A model generated the notes under the pieces. It was not told the origin of the DNA, did no database searches, and saw nothing but the letters and a program-made list of their open reading frames with translations. A stretch of 64,000 bases of DNA from Cheilinus undulatus (Eukaryota; Chordata; Actinopteri; Labriformes; Labridae), in NCBI RefSeq assembly GCF_018320785.1, contig NC_054869.1, forward strand, positions 12,658,698 to 12,722,697, in the 5' to 3' direction. This document shows, in pieces, positions 11,489 to 21,790 of this stretch (within the stretch, counting starts at the first letter, position 1; the number at the start of each line of letters is the position of its first letter). Made by a program: the position numbers and the translations under genes.

Positions 11489-12367
11489 ATGGAGTGTGCA
11501 TTTGACGCACAGAACCTTATCTCCATTTCTTTGAGGAAAATCCAAAGCTCCAGGACGCAGAGAGGAGGCATCAAGCTCCACAAGAACTTACTGGTAACGT
11601 ACGTACTGAGAAACGCAAGGCAGTTTTATATGAGCAAAAACTTATCGCAAACACAGAGGACGCATCACTACGAGGACGTAGCTGCAGTCCGTGAACGGCA
11701 CGAATATCTAGAATTGACTGGGAGCTTGTCGGAGTTGACCGATGACTTCTACTGCAACTTTACTGGGGTTGAGTCGGACACTTGGCACTGCGGAGCGCAC
11801 CAGCCCATCGGCCAGCCTGCAGAGGTGGCGCACCAAGACGCATCTGCCTGCGCAATGGTTCCACCAAGTGACTCTGAACTGATGGTTTCGGAAGCCTGTT
11901 GGAGTTGTGCGGACAAATCCTCGTGGGACGTACCGGTCCTAAACGCACAAGCCAACCAAAAGACTGTGCTGGACTTGGACACGCATGTGGTGACTACTGT
12001 CACGAATGGATACTTCCACTCAGACTGTTGCGCGCAGTCAAAACAGCCGCAGGGCGCGCAGTGCTACAGTAAAAAGCGAAAGATGGACACAAGTTATCAT
12101 ATTGTTGATCCAGAGTTTTACTTGCCAGACTTTGGGCCGTTTCCTTGTAAAAGGATGAGGACTGATGATGACTCGCACACAGACTCGGATCAGTTGGACA
12201 GCACAAACATCTCCAACCTGATCTCAGTGTTGGGCTCAGGTGGACTATCTGAGTTTGTGAGTTGGCAGCAGACGGACCTTGAGCAAATATTCGCAGCTCA
12301 AACTATTTGTTTAAAACACACACTGTTAACAGGCAGCGGCTGGACCAGAGCAATCGAAGCATTTTGA
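11489..12367 (+). CDS. ier5l: Immediate early response 5-like protein (single exon)
   Basis: Nuclear regulator of the IER2/IER5/IER5L family. These are serum- and stress-induced genes linked to PP2A and HSF1-dependent transcription; that role is family knowledge, not visible here. The 292-aa protein starts [18 protein letters not shown] and continues through the family block with [17 protein letters not shown] and YVLRNARQ (about residues 1-50). A basic KKRK stretch near residue 200 is a likely nuclear localisation signal. The C-terminus has the conserved [10 protein letters not shown] segment and ends WTRAIEAF. The ATG at 11,489 was chosen because the family begins at MEC; the frame is open for a few codons upstream but only from a GTG. 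There is no intron, as in the family. It is shorter than human IER5L (about 400 aa), mainly in the low-complexity middle. Adjacency to crat supports ier5l over ier5. An AATAAA lies only 47 bp after the stop. Confidence 0.93.
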   Translation: MECAFDAQNLISISLRKIQSSRTQRGGIKLHKNLLVTYVLRNARQFYMSKNLSQTQRTHHYEDVAAVRERHEYLELTGSLSELTDDFYCNFTGVESDTWHCGAHQPIGQPAEVAHQDASACAMVPPSDSELMVSEACWSCADKSSWDVPVLNAQANQKTVLDLDTHVVTTVTNGYFHSDCCAQSKQPQGAQCYSKKRKMDTSYHIVDPEFYLPDFGPFPCKRMRTDDDSHTDSDQLDSTNISNLISVLGSGGLSEFVSWQQTDLEQIFAAQTICLKHTLLTGSGWTRAIEAF

Positions 12368-12413
12368 TTTGAATGATTGTTTTTCTTTGTACCGTTTTAT
12401 TTTATTGCCTTCA

Positions 12414-12419
12414 AATAAA
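12414..12419 (+). terminator. Polyadenylation signal of ier5l
   Basis: A canonical AATAAA lies 47 bp after the ier5l stop, which would make a very short 3' UTR. Such short UTRs suit fast-turnover immediate early transcripts, but use of this site is inferred. Confidence 0.6.
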
Positions 12420-12429
12420 CAATGACACG

Positions 12430-13140
12430 ACTGCAATCTACTCTCTACTGTGTTATTGAAAAATGTTGTTGAAACGTGATTATATCGAGCAGTTTCTTCA
12501 ATTTCTGGCAACTTTTGCACTTTTCCATTTACGGTGCTGATAATAATTCTGTCTCACAGTACCAAATAACCCAACCTGTGATTTAAACCTTATTTTTTTG
12601 GTTATTTCGTGTCGGGGTACAGGAGTCTGTCTTTGGTTTGTGTTTCCTGAAGGAACGAGTTGCCACTGTTTCACTGGATAGATGTTGGAAGAGCGCCACC
12701 ATGTGGTCAGAAAAGATCTGTGCAGCCTCGTGCACCAGATCAACAGAATATCAGCCTGTCAATGTAATAGTTTTATCAGGGCTTGCTTTAATAAATCAAT
12801 AAAAAAATAAAATCATTTAAAAAGAAGTGATGCATTGATTTTGCATTGCATTTCAAATCCTTATAAATTATATCAGGTTACTAGTTTGGCCTGCACTTGC
12901 ATGCGGGTTTGTTTTAAAGTGTTAGGTGACTACTAGTATTTTTCTCGTCAGCTTTATGCAATAGTTTATTTAACATGTATGACTTATACAACTAAAATAA
13001 CAATACTAGCCTATACTTCATGGTTTTATGGTGTGCTTTAATGTTGGCTATTCTTCCACTAAAATGACTAGGTTGATGACATGAAGCAAGCTGTAATTAT
13101 TATACTCAGTATTTCATGATATAAGTGGGGCAGGTACCAA
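12430..13140. other. ier5l-crat intergenic spacer
   Basis: AT-rich sequence without a plausible coding region. Short open frames on both strands here have no recognisable protein similarity. It joins the 3' end of ier5l to the TATA box of crat. Confidence 0.6.
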
Positions 13141-13148
13141 ACTCCATT

Positions 13149-13156
13149 TATAAAAG
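13149..13156 (+). promoter_or_regulatory. TATA box upstream of crat
   Basis: TATAAAAG sits 164 bp upstream of the crat ATG and would place transcription start near 13,178-13,185. GC-rich sequence with a GGGGGCGG box follows at about 13,205-13,212. If start is there, two short upstream open frames (ATGs at 13,214 and 13,250) lie in the 5' UTR. The motif is seen; the start site is inferred. Confidence 0.5.
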
Positions 13157-13213
13157 CAGGAATTTTGGAGTCAGGCTCGCGCTTGTCTTTCCTCGGTGGT
13201 CCGAGGGGGGCGG

Positions 13214-13246
13214 ATGGCTCAGAATAGACAGAGTGCTTGTCCTTGA
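13214..13246 (+). other. Upstream ORF 1 in crat leader (10 aa)
   Basis: An ATG at 13,214 opens ten codons and stops with TGA at 13,244-13,246, before the crat start. It would be in the 5' UTR if transcription starts from the TATA box at 13,149. The initiation context is weak (C at -3, G at +4). Translation is not shown. Confidence 0.4.
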
Positions 13247-13319
13247 GACATGACTGCCCGAGGGTTTCCCATCTATATTCCCGGGACAGTCAAGTACTTC
13301 AGCGCGTCTGTCGGACAAG

Positions 13320-16300
13320 ATGTTTGCTGTTTTTGTCAGAGCCGCGGTGAGTCCACCGTTAATCAGTCTGCATGTATTTTAAATGCGTAATAACAAACGC
13401 AGAGACGTAAGGTTTGAGTTTACGGCACCAGGCTGAGTGAAGGGGGTGGGGCGCTGCACAGGACAGCAACAATGTCATGATATTAGGTTAAAATATAACC
13501 CGTGTTTCAGCACTGTATGCTGTCACTGTGTTCTGGTGCTATTTGTGGGGGTTTGTATCAACTAAGAGCGTCGTTAGCTGCTCCCCAGTTTGACATTTAG
13601 GAAACCGTTAGCCTAGCATAGCCGTTAGCATAGCGTTAGCTTAATGCGCATGTTAAAAAAAAAGCCACAGAAGGCTGTCTTCGTAGCTGCAGTACATAAA
13701 AAATAATAAACTCGCTGTTATCCTATTTTTAATAAAATGTATTTTGGCTTATAAAGCCAAAACATGACAAGAATACTGCCGTAACAGTGTCCATAACATT
13801 GCTTTATTTTGAAGGCTTCACCGGATGTTCTTTATCGTTCTTCCGTCAAGTGGCGCATGTAGGCCTACAGTTTTAATGGTTTATATCATTACAAGACTAG
13901 TAGGTATCGAAAACCTGCCAGCATTTAGCAAACATGACGACCTATATTCTAAATACCTTCATAACGCCATCGTATTAAGTTGTTAAATGCAGTTATATTT
14001 ATTGCTTTCGCGTGTGTTTGTTTAGGCTACCACTCCTAACTCTGTCACCTTTCTATTTATAAGCTGGCAGAGCCATCACCAGTGTGTCCAAACAAATAGT
14101 AGGAGTGCTCTGCTCACTTGTTTTGGTGTCAGATTTCATCGACTGAGTCACCTTACTGCAAGTGTTTGACTTTGTTAACGAATAAACAACACTTTCATCT
14201 ACTCTTAACTTAAACCCACTTGCACTAGGTTATTAAGTTTTAAAATATGGATTTGCATACATGTAATATAATATGAAACATTTCAACACCTGGATTTATG
14301 AGAAAGCATCATTGTTCTAAAATATCAGTCTTTTAAGAGAACTGGAAAATAAGTAAGTTAAATTCAACACTTAAAGCACCTTTGAGGAGATTTTTTATGA
14401 TACAAAATGCAATAAGATTCGTAACATATATGGCCTGCAAAAGTAGGAAAATTAGTAAGAATAGTGACTATTATTTTTGTATTTTTTAATCGTCAATAGC
14501 TGCCACCAGGTTGATATCAAGGAGTTCCTCACAGGAGCTCTCAACATTAATATTAAAGCAGGGAGCCTAGTTGAAATGAGGGATACATAATATTGGATTT
14601 TTGCTGATATTTGATATGCTGATATTTACAAATTAATTTTAGCTGATAGCAATACTGATATTTGAATATAATCACTTAAGACCTAAAAATTGAGTCCATA
14701 AAACACACAATTTTAAGTATGAGGATGGACAAATAAACAAATTTCAGTTCTTAAAACACACTATAAAGTGTAAGGAATGATGATGAATAAAGAAAAAGAC
14801 TTAAGCTGACGTAGGTATGTTGTTCCGGCCTTAAACTCCTTTTACTTATGCATTGTACGGCAGATTTTTCTAGCCAAAATATCAGTTGAAAGTATTGGCA
14901 GAAATGTTCCTATCTGCCGATACTTAAAATTCACTATCCACTAATATCTATCGATACTGATATCATGCTGATAATATTGTACATCCCTAAGCTAGAACTT
15001 AACATTTTGACACCTAGATTTATGAGATATGGTAGCTCATAATACAGTCAGTCTTTTAGGAACAGAAGTAAATACATTGAATGAAAGTAAGTAGTTACTT
15101 TAATGAGTTTTTTTGTCATGCTTATGAAACAATGTGCAACTACACTTCAGGTCATATATGACCTGCAGAAGTAAATGAGAAATTTGTGGGATTAGTGACT
15201 ATTATTTTTTTTTTTAGATATTTTTAATGTCTTCTTGATAGCTACCACCAGATGGTAAATCAAGAAATTCCTCACAGGAGCTTAGAACATTAATATCAAA
15301 GCAAGGAGCCTGTAGGTAATTAGTTCAGATTAGGGATGCACGATATTTGATTTTTGGGAATATTCGATAGCCGATATTTACAAATTAATTTTTACCGATA
15401 CTGATATTCAAATTAAAGTTCAGACCTAAAACTTCAGTCCTTAAAACACACAATTTAAAGTTTGAGGATGGGTAAATGAGCAAAGTCCTTTAAACACACT
15501 TTAGGATTTTAGGATGATAATGAATAAAGAAAAAGACTTCAGCTGATGTAGGTCTAACTAATTTATTTGTTTGTAAGACTGAAAAGGGGTGATTTTTCTA
15601 TAGCCAAAATTAGGGATGGGTATCGTTTGTTTTTTTCCCCTGATACTGGGGGAAAATCGATGCTGTTTATATGGCGTCGATGCAGTGCCTAAATCGATAC
15701 TTTTGAGGGAAAAAAAGTGTGTTGAAAGTCAGCAGGGTAATTAAGCTATCTGGGTATCTTCGTCTTCTCTTGGGTTTCCAGCAGGCTACATGCCTTGTGA
15801 CACCTGGCTACCTATTATGTGACTACACAGCTAGTAGTATGTTTTAAAGGGGGTGGTACATTAGTAAAAAGATATTACAAGGGAAAAAACTGAAATAATT
15901 GACACGGCAGGTTTACGTCGGTTATAGGCTCTAAATGTTGCTTTTGATTATTTTTCGATTAATTGCCCAGCTCTTAACTCCTTAATCTTACAAATGTTTT
16001 ATGAAATACATGTGGTTTTTTGAAGTTATATTTAAAAAAAAAAGACAGAGACACTTGGCTTTGTAAAAGTGACAAGCATTTTGACATTACATGCTTGTGT
16101 GATTTTTTTTGTCTGTGTACTCTCCACCAGCAGATGAGTATTTGTGCTGACTTAGATTAGCCTATGTCTTCCAGCTGCGGCCTGGCATGGTGCGGCCATG
16201 TCGCCTGGTCAGGCCAGTGACCCAGATCCCAGAGAGGTCCCTGGCGCACCAGGAAGGGTTACCAAAGCTACCAGTGCCGCCCTTGAAGCAGACATGTGAG

Positions 16301-19300
16301 CGATACCTTGCTGCTCTGGAGCCCATCGTCAGTGAGGAGGAGCTGGAACACACCCGGCAGCTTGTGGAAGAGTTCCTCAAGGGCGGGGTGGGGGACAGGC
16401 TACAGAAAGGCCTGGAGCGACGGGCACGCAAGACAGACAACTGGGTAATATCAGATATCAGGGTGTCTGAATATTTTGGTGTGTTAGACATCAGTATGGA
16501 TACAGATCTGTCTTAAAGTTTGCAAATACATTTCAAAACAGAAGCACAGAATATGATGCCCTCTTACTGTTGTGTTTACGTAGCTCTCAGAATGGTGGAT
16601 GCAGTCAGCCTATCTAGACTGCCGTATGCCCGTGGCGGTGTACACGAGCCCTGGGGTCGTCCTTCCACGCATGCACTTTCAAGATCGTCAAGGACAGATG
16701 AGGTATGAACCCAGAATCAACAGTGAAATCTGTTGCTATATGAAACTAATCTCTATAAATTAAGACACAAGAAGAGCTGGGACTTCTGAAGGTTCCTGTA
16801 AATGTTTTGAATTCATAAAATAGCATTTTGAACCTTTACTGTTTTTAAGCACATCCACTGTGGCTTCCAAAATATGATTTACACTGTGTTGAAGCGTGGC
16901 ATGAACTATGAAGCTGGGGTTTCAAGCCGACCTTTGAGCAGGCTTCCTTACACATGCCTATTTAAAGCCCTACGGCTGCTCACAACATTGCTCAGCTGTT
17001 TTTGGCTACTATGACCCATGGAATATGCAGTGATGATGGCGGCACCATGGAGGAATACTCCAATGAAAACAGTTAAAGAGTTGCAGGTGTGCTGGTTGCA
17101 GTATATGCTTTATTTTCAGCCATACAGTACTATTAGATAATATGGAAAATGCCTCTGTTTCTATTAATTGTCACTAACATCATGGTGTCTTTAAAACAGG
17201 TTTGCTGCCAAACTCATAGCAGGGGTTTTGGACTTTAAAAAAATGATTGACAGGTGAGTTTTGCTCATTGGAAAATAAATTTTATCATCAATGATGCATG
17301 GTGCTGAAAAATGTGAGTGGTTAATAAGTGATGTTGTGTCACAGTGAAACCCTGCCTGTAGAGTACCTGAGCAAGAAGCCGCTGTGTATGGACCAGTATT
17401 ATCAGATCCTGTCCTCCTGTCGAATCCCTGGTCCAAAAAGAGACACTGTCATGAATCATGCTATCGGGAAAACACCTCCCACTCATATCACTGTGGTCCA
17501 CAACTTCCAGGTATACTAGATAGATTCTGTTATTCTTTTACTTCTCAACATGTCAGATAAACATTTCAGCAGGTGAATACTTAGAAATGTCAGTATTGGT
17601 GATGCTGGCCCTTCTCTCCAGTTCTTTGTATTAGATGTTTACAACAGCGATGGCACCCCGCTGACTGTCGACCAGCTTTACATGCAATTAGAGAAGATCT
17701 GGAACTCCTCTTTGCAGACTAATAAGGAGCCTGTTGGCATTCTTACGTCACAGCACCGCAACACCTGGGGAAAAGCTTATAACAACCTGATTAAAGGTGG
17801 GCAGAGAAGGAGAAGAAACTAGGAATGCTCAGTGTCTTCCTCAGCATTGAGAGAAAGTTTGCAATGGGAAAAATTCATCTTAAAGGATTTTTTCTTTCTC
17901 CTCAGATAGAACAAACAAGGAGTCAGTCCGTGCCATCCAGAAAAGCATCTTCACAGTGTGTCTGGATGCTCCAATGCCACGTGTGTCAGATGAGATGTAT
18001 CAGAGCCGTGTGGCTGCTCAGATGCTGCATGGAGGAGGAGCACGCTGGAACAGCGGCAACCGCTGGTTTGACAAGACATTACAGGTCAGTCTCCAGAGAA
18101 ATAATCTCTCATTTAAAGTAGAAGCATGGCAACTGGGGATGAGAACCTCAGGGTAGCTCATCATACACTACCATTCATGGCCCATGATAACAGTGTCACA
18201 ATACATCCAATAGAAGCGAGAAAAAATGTGATACAACAATACGTCATTGTTCTCACATGTGATAGGGCTCCCTAGTTTCACCATATAAAGAACACCCTTA
18301 CAGCAGTAGTCTGTGGAAGGGAATCATCTCTTCAAAATCCTTAGACAGTACAATATTAGAAAATTAACATTCAACTTCATAATATATTTCAGATTTATAA
18401 ATTGACAACCATATCATTCAGTCAATCCACTAAATGCCTTTGGTAGAAACAGTCTTTTATAATTTATGTTTTATCAACTATCAACAGTCATAGTGACAGT
18501 AGACATAGTCTTTAAGAGTTGTTCTTTTTCGGTAATTGTTTATTACGTTCAGTATGTGACAATATAACATATTGCAACAGTCGTTCTAAACTATAAAGTC
18601 AGGGCAACATTTGCAACTGCAGAAATCTATAAAAACAACAGCAGAAGCTTCAGTTTTCACCTAAGATGTTGCACTTCAATCAGTGAATTTCTGGGAGGCA
18701 CAAACCAGCAGATGTCATAATATATTCTCTCCTGCTTCTCTTTCATGGATGTTGGTTATATAAAGATAAAAACAATGTAAAAATACATGGCAAAAAATAC
18801 TTGGGTGGCTGTAAATACACCTGGGTGGCCCACTCAAGTATTATATACAGGTGCATATCAAAAGTGAGAATATATCGAAAAAGTTTTTTTTTTTTCCTGT
18901 GAGTTTTAGAATACCACAAAGCATCAGTCCTATAAAAGGATTTATAATTCAGAAATGTTGACCTTCTGGAAAATTCTGCCCATTTATGCGTTGAGTTAGG
19001 TGAGCATCTCGGTGACATGGCATCGAGCCAATCAGTCCATGGCACTGCTGGGGTGTTATGAAGCCCAGGTTACTCTTCAGCTTTTCTTGATTGTTGAGTC
19101 TGGTGTCTCTAATCTTCCTTTTGACATTTCCCAAGAGATTCTCTGAGGTTAGTGTCTGACAGTAATACCAGGGTCAGCAAACCAGTTTCTGTTAGTTTTA
19201 GCCTCACTGTGGACAGGTGCCAAAATGGTAAAGGAAATCAGGATTTCCATCTTCTCAGCAGATGGAAGCACGAAGGACTCTGAAATCTCCTGGTAGACAT

Positions 19301-21253
19301 CTTACAGCATTCTGTGCCTCTCAGATCTGTAATTTTTTTATTTTTGTGAACTGTACGCCGTAACCATCTAGATTCAAACAAAAAAGTCTTAAATGTTTTA
19401 CTTTGTCTGAGATGAATCTAGAATACATTAAAATGATCTTTCTGAACTAAATCATGGGAAAGAATGAACTTCTATAGATATTCCAATTTTTTGAGATGCA
19501 CCTGTATGGTGAGAAACTGACAGATTTTGATGTGCAGGTATTAATAACACCTAACGAGACAAATATTAAAATGTTATTATCACAAATATTGTTCCTTGTT
19601 GTTGTTTTATTTTTGTTTTGTTTTTCTGCCCTCTTCCTTCCAAATTGCTGTCCTGCTCTTTCAGAGGCATTGTGCTATACAAGTATAGTATTGCTGGGGC
19701 CAAACAATAGGAGCAAAAAAATACTGTCATTTTTATTTAGAAGCGATCATTGAAATAGGCATTTTATATTTGTATCAAAAGGGTCAGGATGATGGTATAT
19801 TTCCATCATTTAGACTTAGAATGTGCTTGTAAATCTTCCTCAGTTCATCGTCGGTGAAGACGGCACATGTGGACTGGTTTATGAACATGCACCTGCAGAG
19901 GGTCCACCCATCGTGTTTCTCATCGATCATGTTGTTAACTACATGTAAGTTAATCTAAATTTTGTAGATTTCTATCCACGTTCTTAAGGAGCTGAAATAA
20001 AGTGTTGGATATTTTCCCAACAGGCGTAAAACAGAAATGATTCGCTCTCCCATGGTTCCCCTGGCCATGCCACAGAAATTACGATTCAACATCACACCAG
20101 AGATTAAAAGGGACATTGAGAAAGCTAAGCAGAATATGAACATGTAAGTAACATGCAGCGTGATATACTATGAATGTCTCGTGTTTGATTTGACTAACTC
20201 CTTTCCTCGGTTTCAGAATGGTGCATGACTTGGATGTGAAGGTGTTAATGTTTACTCATTTTGGGAAAAATGTGCCAAAGCAACACAAGCTAAGCCCAGA
20301 TGCCTTTGTGCAGATGGCTTTGCAACTCGCCTACTTCAGGTAAGAAATATCTTCCTTTGGCTGAAATTATGCTCCATATTGACAAGTGTGTGACTTACAC
20401 GGCGTATCCTTGTGCTGATTTTGAATTCCAGGATGTATAATATTTGCTGCTCAACATATGAAAGCGCATCATTACGAATGTTCAAATATGGACGAACAGA
20501 TGGAATCCGTGCAACTACTGTAGACTCTTTTAAATTTGTCCAGGCAATGCAAGACACAGCTAAAACGGTATAGTGGAATTTACACATTAGATATGCAGTT
20601 TAAGGTGTGTCAGCTGTCTGACTGAAGAATAAATATTTTCAACAGAACACAGACCGGCTGGAGCTGCTGCAGAAGGCTGTTCAGACACATAAGGAGAACG
20701 CGTACAATGTAAGAACTGGACTGCTCAATAAGTACATCTTTTAAAATTCTGTCAGCATCCGATAAATCTAAAGGTTCACATCAAACTCTTTTTTTAGGCA
20801 GTTCATGGACAGGCCATAGACAGACACCTTCTGGGGCTGAAGATGCTGAGTATAGAAGACCTGACCTCCATGCCTGAGATATTCATGGACACATCTTTTG
20901 CTGTAGCTCATCATTACAATCTCTCCACCAGCCAGGTATGTTTTTATTTAAGACAATCAACAGTCTGCTATTACTGAGGATGTGATTATTTGTCCTCATG
21001 TTTGTCTACGTGTTTGCGTCCTCGTCCCCACGTCCAGGTTGGCTCCAGGACAGACTGTGTGATGTGCTTTGGTCCAATGGTGCCAGATGGCTACGGTGTG
21101 TGTTACAATCCCATGGATGAGCACATCAACATCGCCATCACGGCCTTTAACAGCTGCGAGGAGACGCACGCTGCCAAGTTTGCCCAAGCTGTGGAGGACG
21201 CTCTGTTGGACATGAGAGCTCTGGTGGAAGACACAGCCTCAGCCAAGCTGTGA
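13320..21253 (+). CDS. crat: Carnitine O-acetyltransferase, 14 coding exons, 628 aa
   Basis: Transfers acetyl groups between CoA and carnitine in mitochondria and peroxisomes. Exons: 13320-13346, 16175-16444, 16584-16702, 17200-17253, 17345-17510, 17622-17796, 17906-18084, 19844-19944, 20024-20143, 20217-20339, 20432-20567, 20646-20708, 20798-20935, 21038-21253; all junctions are AG/GT and keep frame (1,887 nt). Length matches human CRAT (626 aa). The leader [13 protein letters not shown] then [11 protein letters not shown] has several Arg and no acidic residue, as in a mitochondrial presequence; the C-terminus is AKL, a PTS1 peroxisomal signal as in human CRAT. Acyltransferase signature [11 protein letters not shown] is in exon 2. 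The catalytic His is His345 in [10 protein letters not shown] (human His343), with Asp358 behind it. The STS motif is Ser554-Ser556. Met566 equals human Met564, the gate for short acyl chains, which separates crat from crot and cpt genes. Intron 1 holds a tandem duplication; intron 7 holds a Tc1-type miniature element. Confidence 0.97.
14276..15605 (+). repeat. Diverged tandem duplication, unit about 725-745 bp, crat intron 1
   Basis: Two diverged direct copies follow one another. Landmarks recur in the same order: GATTTATGAGA at about 14,293 and 15,017; CACAGGAG at about 14,530 and 15,273; the string ending in GGAGCCT; then a GATATT-rich element starting AGGGAT; then AATAAAGAAAAAGACTT. In the first unit the GATATT-rich element runs about 14,579-14,989 and ends CATCCCTA, so it is a terminal-inverted-repeat element carried with the duplication. 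The second copy of that element is cut by another repeat starting TAGGGATGGG near 15,610. Confidence 0.7.
18848..19504. mobile_element. Tc1/mariner-type miniature element, crat intron 7
   Basis: The left end CAGGTGCATATC and right end GATGCACCTG are inverted copies, and each is flanked by TA (18,846-18,847 and 19,505-19,506), the Tc1/mariner target. The inverted repeats extend roughly 25 bp with mismatches. About 657 bp long with no transposase reading frame, so non-autonomous. Ends of this type are common in fish genomes. Confidence 0.75.
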
Positions 21254-21790
21254 TTCCGCACAGGAGCCTGGCGTGGCGATTGTGTCCCAGCGGGCTGTGC
21301 GGGAGCTGAAACTGAACCAGTGCCGGAGTCGCTGGCAAAATGCCACGCTGACGTTGTTGCACAATGTACTGAGTGTGCTGTAGCTCATGGGAAACTGGCT
21401 ATCGAAGAGAGTACAGTGATTGACTATTAGTGCACTGCCTTTGTGAGGAGATGGATATGCTTTATTTTATTATATTGTGTTATATATAAACTTGAAATGA
21501 AGATAAGTGAATGATTGTAGTGGTATTACTATTTATTTCTTTGGTCATTTGATAACATTTCCTTGTCCAGTCTTCAAAATGATTGTATCCTTGTATGACG
21601 TAAAGACTTTGAGTCCTTTTGTTCAGTTTTTTATTTATCTAGCAAGCATGTAAGTGCAAAACAAAAAACAATATTCCCATCAAAGTCTTTCAACTCAACA
21701 GAAAAGATGTAAAAGGCCATTACAAACTGTTACACTAAGGAAAGGTGAATTATATACCTCAAACCTCCTTCAAATATTTAATATGAAGTA
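21254..21790. other. Convergent 3' intergenic region of crat and adamts13
   Basis: 537 bp between the two stop codons. No canonical AATAAA or ATTAAA for crat was seen on the + strand here; only a weak TATAAA variant occurs near 21,484. The 3' UTRs may therefore overlap. Confidence 0.6.
21630..21635 (-). terminator. Polyadenylation signal of adamts13
   Basis: TTTATT on the + strand reads AATAAA on the - strand, about 155 bp after the adamts13 stop. An ATTAAA also occurs just after the stop, near 21,778. Use is inferred. Confidence 0.55.

Noticed and set aside
11749-12206. Minus-strand open frames opposite ier5l
   Set aside because: They are shadows of the ier5l coding frame, which matches its family from the MEC start to the C-terminus.
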